This document shows, piece by piece, positions 33,830 through 43,151 of a DNA stretch of 64,000 nt (position 1 is the stretch's first letter; every line of letters begins with the position of its first letter). This stretch comes from Halomonas sp. DQ26W (GTDB lineage Bacteria > Pseudomonadota > Gammaproteobacteria > Pseudomonadales > Halomonadaceae), in contig NZ_QPKI01000021.1 of the NCBI RefSeq assembly GCF_003339685.1, forward strand, positions 1 through 64,000. The letters run 5' to 3'. A program made the translations under genes and the position numbers. Under the pieces are notes generated by a model, which saw only the letters and a list, made by a program, of their open reading frames with translations, had not been told where the DNA came from and ran no database searches.

Positions 33830-33937
33830 AAGAAATTTTGAAATGTACCATCAAAAGAGCTAAAACTGTCTTCAGGCTTACAGTTACCATGATGCACCGA
33901 CAGTGGTGACATCGCCAGCCAAGCATGGGAGAAACCG

Positions 33938-34291
33938 ATGGGACGACTGACAACGCACGTTCTGGATACAGCGAAAGGCCAGCCCGGTGAGGGGATCGAG
34001 ATAGCGGTCTACCGGCTGGAAGGTGAGCAGCGTACACGCCTCAAGAGTGTCACGACCAATGATGACGGTCGCTGCGATGCACCCATTCTGGAGGGCGACG
34101 ACTTCGTGGCCGGCGAGTACGAATTGGTCTTCCACGCCGGCGCCTATCTGCGGCGGCAAGGGGTGGTAGCTGACGAGCCTCGGTTCCTGGACGTGATACC
34201 GCTACGCTTTGGCGTGGCCGATGCGTCACAGCACTATCATGTGCCGCTGCTGCTCTCTCCCTACGGCTATTCCACCTACCGAGGCAGCTAG
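33938..34291 (+). CDS. uraH: 5-hydroxyisourate hydrolase UraH
   Basis: Transthyretin-like enzyme of 117 residues that hydrolyses 5-hydroxyisourate to OHCU. All family motifs are present: the N-terminal [17 protein letters not shown] with catalytic His7, R46-type region [13 protein letters not shown]-type [19 protein letters not shown] at the end, including the C-terminal YRGS signature. GGGAGAAA precedes the ATG. It is followed by puuD after 69 bases on the same strand. Confidence 0.96.
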   Translation: MGRLTTHVLDTAKGQPGEGIEIAVYRLEGEQRTRLKSVTTNDDGRCDAPILEGDDFVAGEYELVFHAGAYLRRQGVVADEPRFLDVIPLRFGVADASQHYHVPLLLSPYGYSTYRGS

Positions 34292-34360
34292 GGAAGCGCT
34301 GAGTCAATGGCAGCGCTCGGCACCAGGCGCTGAACAACAACACTGCTCGAGAACCCTGCA

Positions 34361-35569
34361 ATGCAAGCTTACCTACTCGACTTCGTCAATTTCATGCTGC
34401 GCTGGCTGCACGTCATTGCGGCCATCGCCTGGATCGGCGAGTCGATCTACTTCGTAATGCTGGACAATGGGCTGAAGAAGCCCAAGGCCGCCGAGGATCG
34501 TGAGAAAGGTGTCTTCGGCGAGATGTGGGCCGTTCACGGCGGCGGCTTCTACCATAATCAGAAATATGCTACGGCACCGGCCAAGCTGCCCGACGACCTG
34601 CACTGGTCGTTCTGGAAATCCTACACCACCTGGCTTTCCGGGTTTGCGCTCTTCGTCACCCTCTATATGTTCAACCCGGGCTTCTACCTGGTGAACCCCA
34701 ATGCCAGTTGGGAGTGGGCCGCCAATATGAGCGGCTGGCAAGCCAACATTCTGGCACTGCTGTTCCTGCTGGGTGGCTGGGTCGTCTACAACGAACTGTG
34801 CAAGCGCATCAGTCCCAACATGACCCGTGATGGCGTGCTTAGCATCGCGGTGGCGGTGATGATGGTGGTGGTGGCCTATCTCAGCGTGCAGATGTTCTCC
34901 GGTCGGGCGGCCTTCCTGCTGACCGGTGCGGTGATGGCAACCGCCATGTCGGCCAACGTGTTCTTCTGGATCATTCCCGGCCAGCGCCGCATGGTCAATG
35001 CCATGAAGGCGGGAGAGACACCCAACCCGCTCGATGGCAAGCGTGGCAAGCAGCGTTCGGTGCACAACACCTATTTCACGCTGCCGGTGGTGCTGCTTAT
35101 GATCAGCAACCACTACTCCTTCGCCTACAGCCATGAACACGCCTGGGTGCTGATGTCGCTGTTCATCTTCGCCGGCGCGCTGATCCGTCAGTTCTTCGTA
35201 CTGATGCACGCGGGCAAGATCCAGCCGGCTTACCCTGTCGCGGGTGTTGGGCTGGTCCTGGTGGCGTTCTGGCTGGGCATGCCTGCTGGGCAGCCCGCCG
35301 CTACGGACAGGGACACGGAAGCAGCAGGCCCCGAGTTCGAGGAGGTTCATGCCCTGGTCGACCAGCACTGTGTCGCCTGCCACTCCCGCGAGCCGACGCA
35401 GCCCGGCTTTGCCGCGCCGCCGGCCGGTATCGCCTACGACAGCGAGGACCAGATCCTGCGCCAGAAGAGCCAGATCCAGCAGGTGGTGGCCAGCAAGTAC
35501 ATGCCGCTGGGCAACATGACCAGCATGACTGACGAGGAGCGCGAGGTGATCGCTGCCTGGTCGGAATGA
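34361..35569 (+). CDS. puuD: Membrane-bound urate oxidase PuuD with C-terminal cytochrome c domain
   Basis: Oxidises urate to 5-hydroxyisourate using a membrane domain and a cytochrome c electron outlet instead of oxygen-dependent uricase. The 402-residue protein has about eight hydrophobic segments, starting FVNFMLRWLHVIAAIAWIGESIYF, with conserved histidines (HGGGFYHNQKY, HNTYFTLPV, SNHYSFAYSHEHAW). The C-terminal heme-binding motif is CVACH, followed by MPLGNMTSMT, which provides the methionine ligand. It forms an operon with uraH. The gene starts the pathway that continues with puuE, allE and allA at 48391-51098. Confidence 0.94.
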   Translation: MQAYLLDFVNFMLRWLHVIAAIAWIGESIYFVMLDNGLKKPKAAEDREKGVFGEMWAVHGGGFYHNQKYATAPAKLPDDLHWSFWKSYTTWLSGFALFVTLYMFNPGFYLVNPNASWEWAANMSGWQANILALLFLLGGWVVYNELCKRISPNMTRDGVLSIAVAVMMVVVAYLSVQMFSGRAAFLLTGAVMATAMSANVFFWIIPGQRRMVNAMKAGETPNPLDGKRGKQRSVHNTYFTLPVVLLMISNHYSFAYSHEHAWVLMSLFIFAGALIRQFFVLMHAGKIQPAYPVAGVGLVLVAFWLGMPAGQPAATDRDTEAAGPEFEEVHALVDQHCVACHSREPTQPGFAAPPAGIAYDSEDQILRQKSQIQQVVASKYMPLGNMTSMTDEEREVIAAWSE

Positions 35570-35670
35570 GCCGGTAGTTGTACACGTCCGGTAATCGACG
35601 CACGGCCCGCCGCATGGCGGGCTGTGTACGTTCAGCCAGGTTCATTTCCCAGGTTCATAGTCGAGCCGTG

Positions 35671-35682
35671 TTGCGTATACAA
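35671..35682. promoter_or_regulatory. GTATAC operator upstream of the GntR regulator gene
   Basis: TTGCGTATACAA, 36 bases before the regulator ATG and a variant of the TGTATACA site. This suggests the regulator controls its own gene. Confidence 0.5.
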
Positions 35683-35717
35683 TGGCTACCATAGAAGGGC
35701 ATACAAGGAGGGATACC

Positions 35718-36464
35718 ATGGATCAGCGGCAAAGCCTTGCCGATGGCGAAGCGGCAGGCAAGATGCCTCCTCGACGTTTGGGCAAGAACGGCGATGGCGC
35801 CGAACGCCACGAGTCGATCCATCGCTCGATCAGCGATGCGATCATCGAGCATCGGCTCAAGCCCGGCGCCCGGCTGCGCGAGGATGCCCTCGCCGAAGTG
35901 TTCGGCATCAGCCGTACCGGTATCCGCAAGATTCTACAGCGCCTGGCCCTGGAGCAGCTGGTCACGCTGACGCCCCGCCGCGGTGCCAGCGTCACGCGCC
36001 CCACGGCGGATGAAGCCAAGGACGTCTTCGATGCCCGGCAGATGATCGAGTGCGGCCTGATGCCGGACGTCGCCCGGCGCATCACGCCCGAGGATGTCCG
36101 CGAGCTGCGTGACATGGCGAAGCGTGAGCGCGAGGCGTTGAGAGCCGGCGAGCAGAGTCGTGCGATCAAGCTTTCTGCCGCCTTCCATGAGCGCCTGGCC
36201 CAGCTCTCCGGGAACGCGACGCTGTCGGCATTCGTCGGTCAGCTCTGTTCACGCTCGTCGCTGATCCTGGCCGTGTATGGCAATCCCGGCCATCTGGGCT
36301 GCGAATCCCACGATCATGACGATCTCATCAGCTACCTGGAAGCTCGCAACGGCGAACGCGCCCAGGCCTTCATGAGTCGTCACCTCAAGGCGATCGAGGC
36401 ATCGCTGTCGATTGTCGAGGAAGCTGAAGAGGTGCCTGACCTGCACAGTATCTTTGGGGCCTGA
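35718..36464 (+). CDS. FadR-family (FCD) GntR regulator, candidate master regulator of ureide genes
   Basis: 248-residue regulator with a winged helix (about 42-105; LREDALAEVFGISRTGIRKILQRLALEQLVTL) and FCD domain (about 115-240) with metal-ligand type residues (DARQMIECGL, AAFHERLAQLSGN, HDHDDLISYLEARN, MSRHLKAIE). An AGGAGGG site 5 bases before ATG 35718 fixes the start. The gene sits just after uraH-puuD and has the TGTATACA-like site in its own promoter region, so it is the best candidate to bind the other six sites. Its ligand is unknown; a purine-derived ureide or glyoxylate is plausible. Confidence 0.88.
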   Translation: MDQRQSLADGEAAGKMPPRRLGKNGDGAERHESIHRSISDAIIEHRLKPGARLREDALAEVFGISRTGIRKILQRLALEQLVTLTPRRGASVTRPTADEAKDVFDARQMIECGLMPDVARRITPEDVRELRDMAKREREALRAGEQSRAIKLSAAFHERLAQLSGNATLSAFVGQLCSRSSLILAVYGNPGHLGCESHDHDDLISYLEARNGERAQAFMSRHLKAIEASLSIVEEAEEVPDLHSIFGA

Positions 36465-36509
36465 GCATCCCTGGTACCGCCCATGAATACTGTGTCCGCA
36501 GGGCGGCGT

Positions 36510-38483
36510 CTACCACGGCATCGGCAGGTCCAGCAGCGCGCCTGCGGGTGGTGTGAGTCGCATCATGGCGAACATGCCCTGGGCGACGCCATAGACCGCA
36601 AGTCCGTAGAGTAGGGCGGTCCCCCAGCGCATCCTTGCACAACCGACCAGTAGCCAGGCCAGCAATAGCGGCGTGGCGAGATTGAAGCCAATCAGCCACA
36701 TGACCAGGCCATAGCTGAGAATGCCCCCCAATACGGGTAGTTCCTGGCGGCTGGCAAGATTGGCCATGTGTCCCTGGCGCCGGATCCTGATCAGCTGGCG
36801 GCCCAGCACGTAGAGGCTGAGCAGCAGGCCCGGCACGATTCCGAGGCTCGGCATCAACCGTGCATTGGGACGAAAGCCCAGCATCTCCACCAGCGCATAG
36901 CCAAAGGCCACCACCATCACCAGCGCCGCGATCAGGATGATGCTGCTGTCATGGCTCGGGGGCTCGGCGCTGGCCGGCGACGCTTCAGCCTGGCGCTGTG
37001 TTGCATCGTTGGCAAGCTTACGTCGTTGGCGCAGCCAGCGCCCCGCATTCAGCACCAAGGGTATGACGATCAGCGAAGCGATGATCAGCACTCCGGGGCG
37101 TGTCAGCCAGGTGAAGCCGTGGATCTGCGTAGTCAGCCAGAAGTATTGCTCCATGGGCGTTGCCAGGACGAAGCCGACCAGCACCGGCGCACGGGGAATG
37201 CCCGCATTCTTCATCAGCCAACCGAGAATGCCGAGTGCCAGCAGGGCAAGAATGTCGCCGAAAGTCTGAGTCCCCTGGTAGGCACCGGCCACCATGATCA
37301 GCAACAGTGGGGCGGCAATCAGCGCGAAGTTCACTCGGGTCAGTCGGGCGATATAGGGCGTCACGGCGAAGCAGATGGCGGCCCCCATGACCGAGGCCAG
37401 CGCCACGCTCCATACGATCATGTACATCAGGTCAGGCGACTCGCTGACCATGCGTGGGCCGGGATAGAAGCCGAACGAGAACAACGCGCCGAGGAAGATG
37501 GCAGCGGCGGGTCCGCCCGGTACGCTGAACAGCATGGTGGGCACCAGGTCGGAAATGATCGTGGCGTTGTTGGCCCCTTCGGCGCTGGCGATGCCGCGGA
37601 TCTCGCCCTTGCCGAAGTTGCGCTTGTCCTTGGTGGAGCTCATGGCGTGGCCGTAGGCGATCCAGGTAGAGGCGCTGGCGCCCACCGCGGGGACGAATCC
37701 TCCGAAAATGCCGATGATCGATGAGCGGCAGATCAGCCAGCGGTTGCGCCAGAACACACGGAAACTCTCGCCCCACTTGCCAAGGGTCATCGGCTGGCCG
37801 GCGATGCCGCCGCCCGAGGCGACCATGCTGATCAGTTCGGCGACGGCAAAGAGCCCCAGTGCCACGATAGGTAGCGAGAGTCCATCCATCAGGTAGGACT
37901 GGCCGAAGATGAAACGATAGTTTGCGGCAGCCGGCGCGGCACCGATCACCCCCAGCAGGATGCCGAGGCAGGCGGCGGCTAGCCCCACGGCCAAGTCCTT
38001 GCCAACCATGCTGGCGGCGAAACAGAGCCCTACCAGGGCGAACATGAACAGTTCCGGTGTGCCCAGCGCCAGTACCAGTGGCCCGGCAATGGGAATGGCG
38101 ACGGAGAGGATCAGGGCCCCGAAAAGGCCGCCAACCATCGACGCCAGAAAGCCGACGCCGAGCGCCAGCGATGCCTTGCCCTGCTTGGCCAGCGCGTGCC
38201 CCTCGATGGCAGTTGGCGCCGAGGCCGGCGAGCCCGGGGCGCCGATCAGCACCGAGGTAATGGTATCCGCAGTGTAGATCACCGAGATGGCCCCGAGCAG
38301 CATCGCCAGGCCGGAGTAGCCATCCATCAGGTAGATGAACGGCAGCAGGATCGATACGGCGGCGACGCCACCCAGGCCCGGTAGCATGCCGAACACCATC
38401 CCGGCCAGCATGCCGATGAACAGCGCCAGGAGCCGCGCGGGCTGGAACAGGAGATCCAGGGCCGAAACGATATTCTCGAGCAC
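36510..38483 (-). CDS. TctA-family permease fused to a TctB-like domain (tripartite tricarboxylate transporter)
   Basis: 657-residue membrane protein. Residues 1-500 are a complete TctA: MLAGMVFGMLPGLGGVAAVSILLPF near 23-47, then SVIYTADTITSVLIGAPGSPASAPTAIEG, and later FSVPGGPAAAIFLGAL. After a hydrophilic linker (about 500-525) come four more hydrophobic segments of TctB size, so the small subunit appears fused to the large one; they are usually separate genes. It follows the binding-protein gene on the same strand. The substrate is probably the acid handled by the neighbouring hydrolase-family enzyme. Confidence 0.88.
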   Translation of the reverse strand: MLENIVSALDLLFQPARLLALFIGMLAGMVFGMLPGLGGVAAVSILLPFIYLMDGYSGLAMLLGAISVIYTADTITSVLIGAPGSPASAPTAIEGHALAKQGKASLALGVGFLASMVGGLFGALILSVAIPIAGPLVLALGTPELFMFALVGLCFAASMVGKDLAVGLAAACLGILLGVIGAAPAAANYRFIFGQSYLMDGLSLPIVALGLFAVAELISMVASGGGIAGQPMTLGKWGESFRVFWRNRWLICRSSIIGIFGGFVPAVGASASTWIAYGHAMSSTKDKRNFGKGEIRGIASAEGANNATIISDLVPTMLFSVPGGPAAAIFLGALFSFGFYPGPRMVSESPDLMYMIVWSVALASVMGAAICFAVTPYIARLTRVNFALIAAPLLLIMVAGAYQGTQTFGDILALLALGILGWLMKNAGIPRAPVLVGFVLATPMEQYFWLTTQIHGFTWLTRPGVLIIASLIVIPLVLNAGRWLRQRRKLANDATQRQAEASPASAEPPSHDSSIILIAALVMVVAFGYALVEMLGFRPNARLMPSLGIVPGLLLSLYVLGRQLIRIRRQGHMANLASRQELPVLGGILSYGLVMWLIGFNLATPLLLAWLLVGCARMRWGTALLYGLAVYGVAQGMFAMMRLTPPAGALLDLPMPW

Positions 38484-38535
38484 GTTGCGATTCCTTTGCA
38501 GGACTATGCAGGATCAGGGAAATGTCGAGCATCGA

Positions 38536-38569
38536 ATGCGGCCAACCCAATGGAAAGGGTTGGCCGCAT
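38536..38569 (-). promoter_or_regulatory. Intercistronic hairpin between TctC and TctA-B genes
   Basis: Perfect 13-bp stem ATGCGGCCAACCC/GGGTTGGCCGCAT with an 8-base loop, just after the binding-protein stop. There is no T-tract, so it probably stabilises the 5' message or attenuates transcription into the permease gene. Confidence 0.6.
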
Positions 38570-38579
38570 CGGTGCTGAC

Positions 38580-39674
38580 TTACAGCTGGACGTCGTACTT
38601 CTCGGCGAGGAGGGTACGCAGGTAGTCGCGCACCTCATCTGAGGGCTGCAAGGATTCGCGAAGCGAACCGGTGACCACCGATGCCGGAAGCAGGTCGTAG
38701 CCACCAATGGCCTCTTGGCTCTTGTCCTGATATTCGGGATCGGCGTTGATGGCGGCGATGGCTTCCTCGAAGATGTCGAGCACCTCGTCCGGTGTGCCTT
38801 CCGGCAGGTAGGCGGTCAGACCGAAGTTGAAGGTCGTGGCACCGATCGCCTGGAAGGCGTCCCACTCCACCCCGGAAGGAGGCTCGCCATGGAGCTCCTC
38901 ATAGACTTCGTAAACTGAGGGATAGTCGGGGAAGGCTTGGTCGCGGGCGCTCAACACGCCATCATCGCCCACCGCGCCACCGGTCATGATCGGCACTGCA
39001 GTGCCGGCCTCGACCATGGACACCACCTGCGACATGTAGGCCGGAGTGAACTGGAAATCGATGTTGGTTTCACCGCGCTCGAAGGCCAGGCGAGCTGGGC
39101 CACGGCCGTCGAAGCCGAGCACTGCGCGCAGGTCTAGCTCCAGCAATTCAAAGGAAAGCAGCACGGGTAAATCGCTGGCGGCGGCGGCAATCCCGCCGTA
39201 GATCAGTGGCATGTCTGACGAGTGCAGGTCGGCAGGTGACTCGATCCCGGTATTCGGCGAGACATAAACCACGGCACCGAAGGGCAGGCTGTAGGCCGGG
39301 CGCATCGCGGCCAAATCATATGCCACCGCGTCCATGCCCAGTACGTAGGGATTGGAAGTGGAGGAGGTGGTGAAGAGGATGGTTTCGCCGTCGGGCTCGG
39401 CATTCTGCTGGAACCAGTTGGCTCCGAGGATCGAGCCACCGCCCGGCCGGGTGCGTACGTTGACTTTCGGGTTGCCCGGCAGGTGTTGCTCCAGGAAGGG
39501 TTCGAGGAACTTGGCTGCCACGTAGGTGGCGCCACCCTCGCCGAACGGCACGACCATCTCGATGGTCTTGCCGGCGTAGAAATCCTCGGCCATGGCCGGG
39601 GCTGCAGCAAAGCCGCCAGCTGCCATCAGCATAGCGGCAGAAAGTGTCTTGAGCTTGGTGTCGGGAATGAACAT
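38580..39674 (-). CDS. TctC-family periplasmic substrate-binding protein
   Basis: 364-residue solute-binding protein of the tripartite tricarboxylate transporter family. The signal peptide ends APAMA near residue 29; the mature protein starts EDFYAGKTIEMVVPFGEGGATYVAAKFLEPFL, with the family VVPFGxGG motif, then TRPGGGSILGANWF. CAGGAG precedes the ATG at 39674. It captures a carboxylic acid and passes it to the fused TctA-B permease downstream. Bug-family proteins bind diverse acids, so the ligand is open. Confidence 0.9.
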   Translation of the reverse strand: MFIPDTKLKTLSAAMLMAAGGFAAAPAMAEDFYAGKTIEMVVPFGEGGATYVAAKFLEPFLEQHLPGNPKVNVRTRPGGGSILGANWFQQNAEPDGETILFTTSSTSNPYVLGMDAVAYDLAAMRPAYSLPFGAVVYVSPNTGIESPADLHSSDMPLIYGGIAAAASDLPVLLSFELLELDLRAVLGFDGRGPARLAFERGETNIDFQFTPAYMSQVVSMVEAGTAVPIMTGGAVGDDGVLSARDQAFPDYPSVYEVYEELHGEPPSGVEWDAFQAIGATTFNFGLTAYLPEGTPDEVLDIFEEAIAAINADPEYQDKSQEAIGGYDLLPASVVTGSLRESLQPSDEVRDYLRTLLAEKYDVQL

Positions 39675-39747
39675 GGCGTGCTCCTGGTGTTGTTGTGGCG
39701 CTCGATGCGCATTGTTGAACCTGGTGCCTGCGCGTGTTGCCGGTCGC

Positions 39748-40632
39748 TCAGCGGCCGACCCGGTTTTCCAGTACGCCCATGCCATCGACCTCGATGCGCA
39801 CGATGTCTCCGGTCTGCAGGAACCTGGGCGGGGAGAAGCCGATACCGACGCCGACCGGTGTGCCGGTCAGAATCACGTCGCCGGGCGAGAGCGTGATACC
39901 GGCCGAGAGAGTCTCGATCAGTGTCGGCACGTCGAAGATAAGCTGATCCAGCCGGGCGTCCTGGCGCAGTTCGCCATTGACCCAACACTTGATGGTGGCA
40001 TTATCTCGGTCCATCTCGTCGGCGGTGACGACCCACGGTCCCATGGGGCAGAGACCGTCAAGCGACTTGCCGAGATGCCACTGCTTGTGTTTCTTCTGAA
40101 GGTCGCGGGCGGTCACGTCGTTGGCAATGGTGTAGCCCCAGACATGATCATAGGCCTCGGCCTTCTTGATGCCACGGCCGCCTTTGCCGATGATGACTGC
40201 GAACTCCGCTTCGTAGTCGAGCTGCTCTGTGACCTCGGCATGACGCGGGATCTCGTCGCCGTGGGCGACCAGGGTGTTGTAGGCCTTGGTGAAGATGATC
40301 GGGAATTTGGGCACCACATCGTCGGCAGAGGTGCTGCTGTCGTAGCCGGAGCCACTGAACTCCGCGGCATGCTCGAAGTAGTTCTTCCCGACGCAGAACA
40401 TGTTGCGTTGAGGATGAAGGGGAGGCTCGAGACGTGCGCCGTCGAGAAGGCGGCCTTCACCCTGGGGTGCGATCTGATCTCTCAGCGTCGCCCAGTCGTG
40501 GATCAACTGCTGCATGTCGCCCTGAAACTCGGGAACGAGCTCGCTAAGCGGCCAGTAGCGCTGGCCCGCAGCGTCGATCAAGGCGACGAGGGGCGGTTGG
40601 CCGGCCGACGGTCGCAGGGTGGCAAATTTCAT
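39748..40632 (-). CDS. Fumarylacetoacetate-hydrolase-family protein
   Basis: 294-residue member of the FAH superfamily (hydrolases, decarboxylases and hydratases of 2-oxo acids). The catalytic metal site is visible: NYFEHAAEF...LDYEAEFAVIIGKGGRGI (the ExE motif) with the later aspartate region, plus GYTIANDVTARDLQ and the C-terminal SPGDVILTGTPVGVG. It is probably the first gene of the operon with TctC and TctA-B, hydrolysing or decarboxylating a compound related to the imported acid. The start codon is ATG at 40632. Confidence 0.88.
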   Translation of the reverse strand: MKFATLRPSAGQPPLVALIDAAGQRYWPLSELVPEFQGDMQQLIHDWATLRDQIAPQGEGRLLDGARLEPPLHPQRNMFCVGKNYFEHAAEFSGSGYDSSTSADDVVPKFPIIFTKAYNTLVAHGDEIPRHAEVTEQLDYEAEFAVIIGKGGRGIKKAEAYDHVWGYTIANDVTARDLQKKHKQWHLGKSLDGLCPMGPWVVTADEMDRDNATIKCWVNGELRQDARLDQLIFDVPTLIETLSAGITLSPGDVILTGTPVGVGIGFSPPRFLQTGDIVRIEVDGMGVLENRVGR

Positions 40633-40690
40633 GATGATTGGCTCTCCCTTGGTTCGTTTTGGTTCTGTAATGACCGAGATTAGAAGGCGA

Positions 40691-40732
40691 TTGGTACTAA
40701 TTCAAGCCAGTAATTTTGTCTTGATGTACCAA
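40691..40732. promoter_or_regulatory. Spaced TTGGTAC/GTACCAA inverted repeat in a divergent promoter region
   Basis: TTGGTAC (40691-40697) and GTACCAA (40726-40732) face each other across 28 bases in the 158-base gap between the FAH-family and GntR genes. This is FadR-family-like half-site sequence; the adjacent regulator is the obvious binder. Confidence 0.45.
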
Positions 40733-40790
40733 ATGATCTAAATTCAGCAGAATTGGATTTGCAAATGCATGACGTGAGAAAGGATATCCA

Positions 40791-41564
40791 GTGAGCGACA
40801 GGCCGATGCGCACCATCGATGACAGGAATCTTCGGGACGCCCTGGCCGAGAGCGGTATCCGCTCGGACGGCGCCAGAGCCCTGGCCCGCCATGTGCAGGC
40901 CGAGATTGCCAGCGGCCGCTTTCCCCCCGGTTATCGCCTGCCCACGGAGCGTGAGCTGAGCGAGTGTTTCAGTGCCTCACGCGGTGCGGTGAGGCGTGTG
41001 CTGGGCCACTTCAAGTCACTAGGCGCGATCACGCAAGTGGTGGGGAGTGGCACCTTCGTCAGCGAGCGCGCCGCCGAGCTGTTTACGCCGCCCACGGCTG
41101 AAGCATCCGTCGTTTCTCCGAGTGCTGGTAGCATGGCGGGGCAGGTGAGCCCGGCCCAGTTGATGGAAGCCCGGCTGCTGATCGAGCCGCAGATGGTTTC
41201 CCTGATCGTTCGCTTTGCCACTGCCGCCGATTTCGAACGCATGGATGATTGCCTGGCACAATCCGAGGCGGCCACCAGCATCGAGGCGTTCGAGCATTGG
41301 GATGGTGCCCTGCACCAGGCCTTTGCCGAGGCTACCCATAACAGCTTCTTCCTGCGCATCCTGGAGTTGACCAATGTCGTTCGGGAGGAGGGGGAGTGGG
41401 GCCGCCTCAAGCGGATTTCACTGACGCCCGAGCGTCGTGAGCGCTACGAGACGCAGCATCGTGCCATCGTCGCCGCCCTGCGTGATCGTGATCAAGAAAT
41501 GGCACGGGTGTTGCTCGAGGAGCACCTTGTTGAAGTGAAGAGAAACTTATTCGGACGCAGCTGA
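40791..41564 (+). CDS. FadR-family (FCD) GntR regulator of the FAH/TctCAB operon
   Basis: 257-residue regulator. The winged helix is near 28-90 (FPPGYRLPTERELSECFSASRGAVRRVLGHFKSLGAI) and the FCD domain near 120-245 (LMEARLLIEPQMVSLIVRFATA, HWDGALHQAFAEATHN, QHRAIVAALRDRD). The start is GTG at 40791, with AAAGGA six bases upstream; ATG at 40806 is an alternative. It is divergent from the transporter operon and probably represses it. A strong bidirectional terminator follows. Confidence 0.87.
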   Translation: MSDRPMRTIDDRNLRDALAESGIRSDGARALARHVQAEIASGRFPPGYRLPTERELSECFSASRGAVRRVLGHFKSLGAITQVVGSGTFVSERAAELFTPPTAEASVVSPSAGSMAGQVSPAQLMEARLLIEPQMVSLIVRFATAADFERMDDCLAQSEAATSIEAFEHWDGALHQAFAEATHNSFFLRILELTNVVREEGEWGRLKRISLTPERRERYETQHRAIVAALRDRDQEMARVLLEEHLVEVKRNLFGRS

Positions 41565-41599
41565 TTGCGCTGTTTCCCTTGAGCCATCCTGCTTGGCCC

Positions 41600-41639
41600 A
41601 AACAACCACGCCTCGGCAATGGCCGAGGCGAGGTTGTTT
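41600..41639. terminator. Bidirectional terminator between the GntR and NCS1 transporter genes
   Basis: Arms AAACAACC-a-CGCCTCGGC and GCCGAGGCG-a-GGTTGTTT, 17 pairs, with a TTGTTTG tail on the plus strand and TTGTTTGG on the minus strand. The flanking genes converge. Confidence 0.9.
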
Positions 41640-41687
41640 GAGGTCTGGGTCTTTTGCCTGCCTGACTCGCCGGGCAGGCAGGAGCTG

Positions 41688-43064
41688 TCAGCTACGGAAA
41701 CGCTGGCAGGGGGCCCAGTGCTGCATCAACAGGTAGTAGGTGATGCCGGCCGGAATCAGGCTGGCGTACCAGGAGACGGCGGAGAAGGTCAGAGCGGACA
41801 CTATGCCGACGACAGTGGCGATCAGTGCGGCATAGTTGACGCCCTGGTAGGGGCCGGTCTCGTCGTACAGTTTGCCGAGGTCAAGGGTGCGGCGGCGGAT
41901 GATGTAATAGTCGACCACCAGGATGGCGAAGACCGGGCCGAGGAAGGCGGAGTAGGTCTGCACGAACAGCTGCAGGCCAGCGGCGGACTCTGGCTGGACC
42001 AGCTTCCAGGGGAAGGTGGCGAAGGCCAGCAGGCCGACGATGACGGTGGCGATGGGGAACTTCAGCTTGAATACGTCCATCAGCACGTAGGTCGGTGGCA
42101 CCACGTTATTGAGCACGTTGGTGGTGACCTGGGCGAAGGCGATGAACAGCAGGGTGGTCATCAGCAGCGGCGTGTTGTCCACGGCATTGGCGAAGACCTG
42201 GATCGGGTCGGCGGTGCCGGTGGCTTCCGAGACCATGAAGCCGATCAGGCCCATAAAAAGGGTACAGGGCAGGATCGACATGGCGTAGATGGTGGTCAGC
42301 AGCCCCGGGCCGGTGCCGTGCTTGTGCTCCCGTGAATAGTCGCTGACGTTGAGCATCATGGTGCTGTAGATGCCCAGGAACAGCATGGTGGCGCCCCAGA
42401 ACGGCATGCCCCATGAACCTTCCATGGTCAGCAGGTTGGCGGAAAGCTCATCGCCATAGCGCTGTACCGTGGCATAGAACATGTACGTCAGCGAGACGAG
42501 GATGAAGCCGCTGCCGATGTTTTCCAGCCACTTGATGCCCTGGAAACCCATCACCGAGAGTCCGATCTGCAGCAGCTGGAAGGTGATGAAGTAGAAGATC
42601 AGGTTGTCGAAGCCAAACAGGGTGGCCGAGACCATGTTCAATGCCCCGGCGCCGATCCAGCTCTGGAAGCCGTACCACACCACCGCAGGCACGGCCCGTA
42701 CCAGGCCAGGTATGCGTGTGCCGGCAAAGCCGAAGGCGCTGCGCGCCTGAACCATGAAAGGGATGCCGTACTTGTAGCCGGCTGCGCCATTGATGGCGAG
42801 CGCGATGCCAATCACGAAACAGCCGATGGCAATGGCGAGTGTCGCCTGAACCAGGTTCAGCGTGCCGACCACGCTGGAGCCCATGGCGAAGGTGCCGATG
42901 GACACGCAGCCGCCGAACCAGGCCAGGAAGTAGGAGGGCCGTCCCATGATGCGGGTCTGCTGGGGGGCCAGGCTCTCCTCCCCTATGCCCTTGGTGGCGT
43001 CATGTGTCGTGCCCAAAGTGATATCCGGGGCGGTGGGCTGCGCCTTTGCTGTCGGATTGCTCAT
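41688..43064 (-). CDS. NCS1-family nucleobase/allantoin/hydantoin permease
   Basis: Inner-membrane transporter of 458 residues with about twelve hydrophobic segments and the NCS1 plan, from SLAPQQTRIMGRPSYFLAWFGGCVSIGTFAMG through GIPFMVQARSAFGFAGTRIPGLVRAVPAVVWYGFQSWIGA to PVFAILVVDYYIIRRRTLDL. The substrate is probably allantoin, a hydantoin or a purine base, because the upstream gene on the same strand is an allantoin-racemase-like protein and the region is devoted to ureide use. Confidence 0.9.
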   Translation of the reverse strand: MSNPTAKAQPTAPDITLGTTHDATKGIGEESLAPQQTRIMGRPSYFLAWFGGCVSIGTFAMGSSVVGTLNLVQATLAIAIGCFVIGIALAINGAAGYKYGIPFMVQARSAFGFAGTRIPGLVRAVPAVVWYGFQSWIGAGALNMVSATLFGFDNLIFYFITFQLLQIGLSVMGFQGIKWLENIGSGFILVSLTYMFYATVQRYGDELSANLLTMEGSWGMPFWGATMLFLGIYSTMMLNVSDYSREHKHGTGPGLLTTIYAMSILPCTLFMGLIGFMVSEATGTADPIQVFANAVDNTPLLMTTLLFIAFAQVTTNVLNNVVPPTYVLMDVFKLKFPIATVIVGLLAFATFPWKLVQPESAAGLQLFVQTYSAFLGPVFAILVVDYYIIRRRTLDLGKLYDETGPYQGVNYAALIATVVGIVSALTFSAVSWYASLIPAGITYYLLMQHWAPCQRFRS

Positions 43065-43151
43065 TGTTGTGTCCTCGCAAGGATGTTTAGCAAATTTATC
43101 GTTGTCGGTCGCCCGTGCCGTTGGCCGGGCAGTTGTTCAACTAACGGCTGC

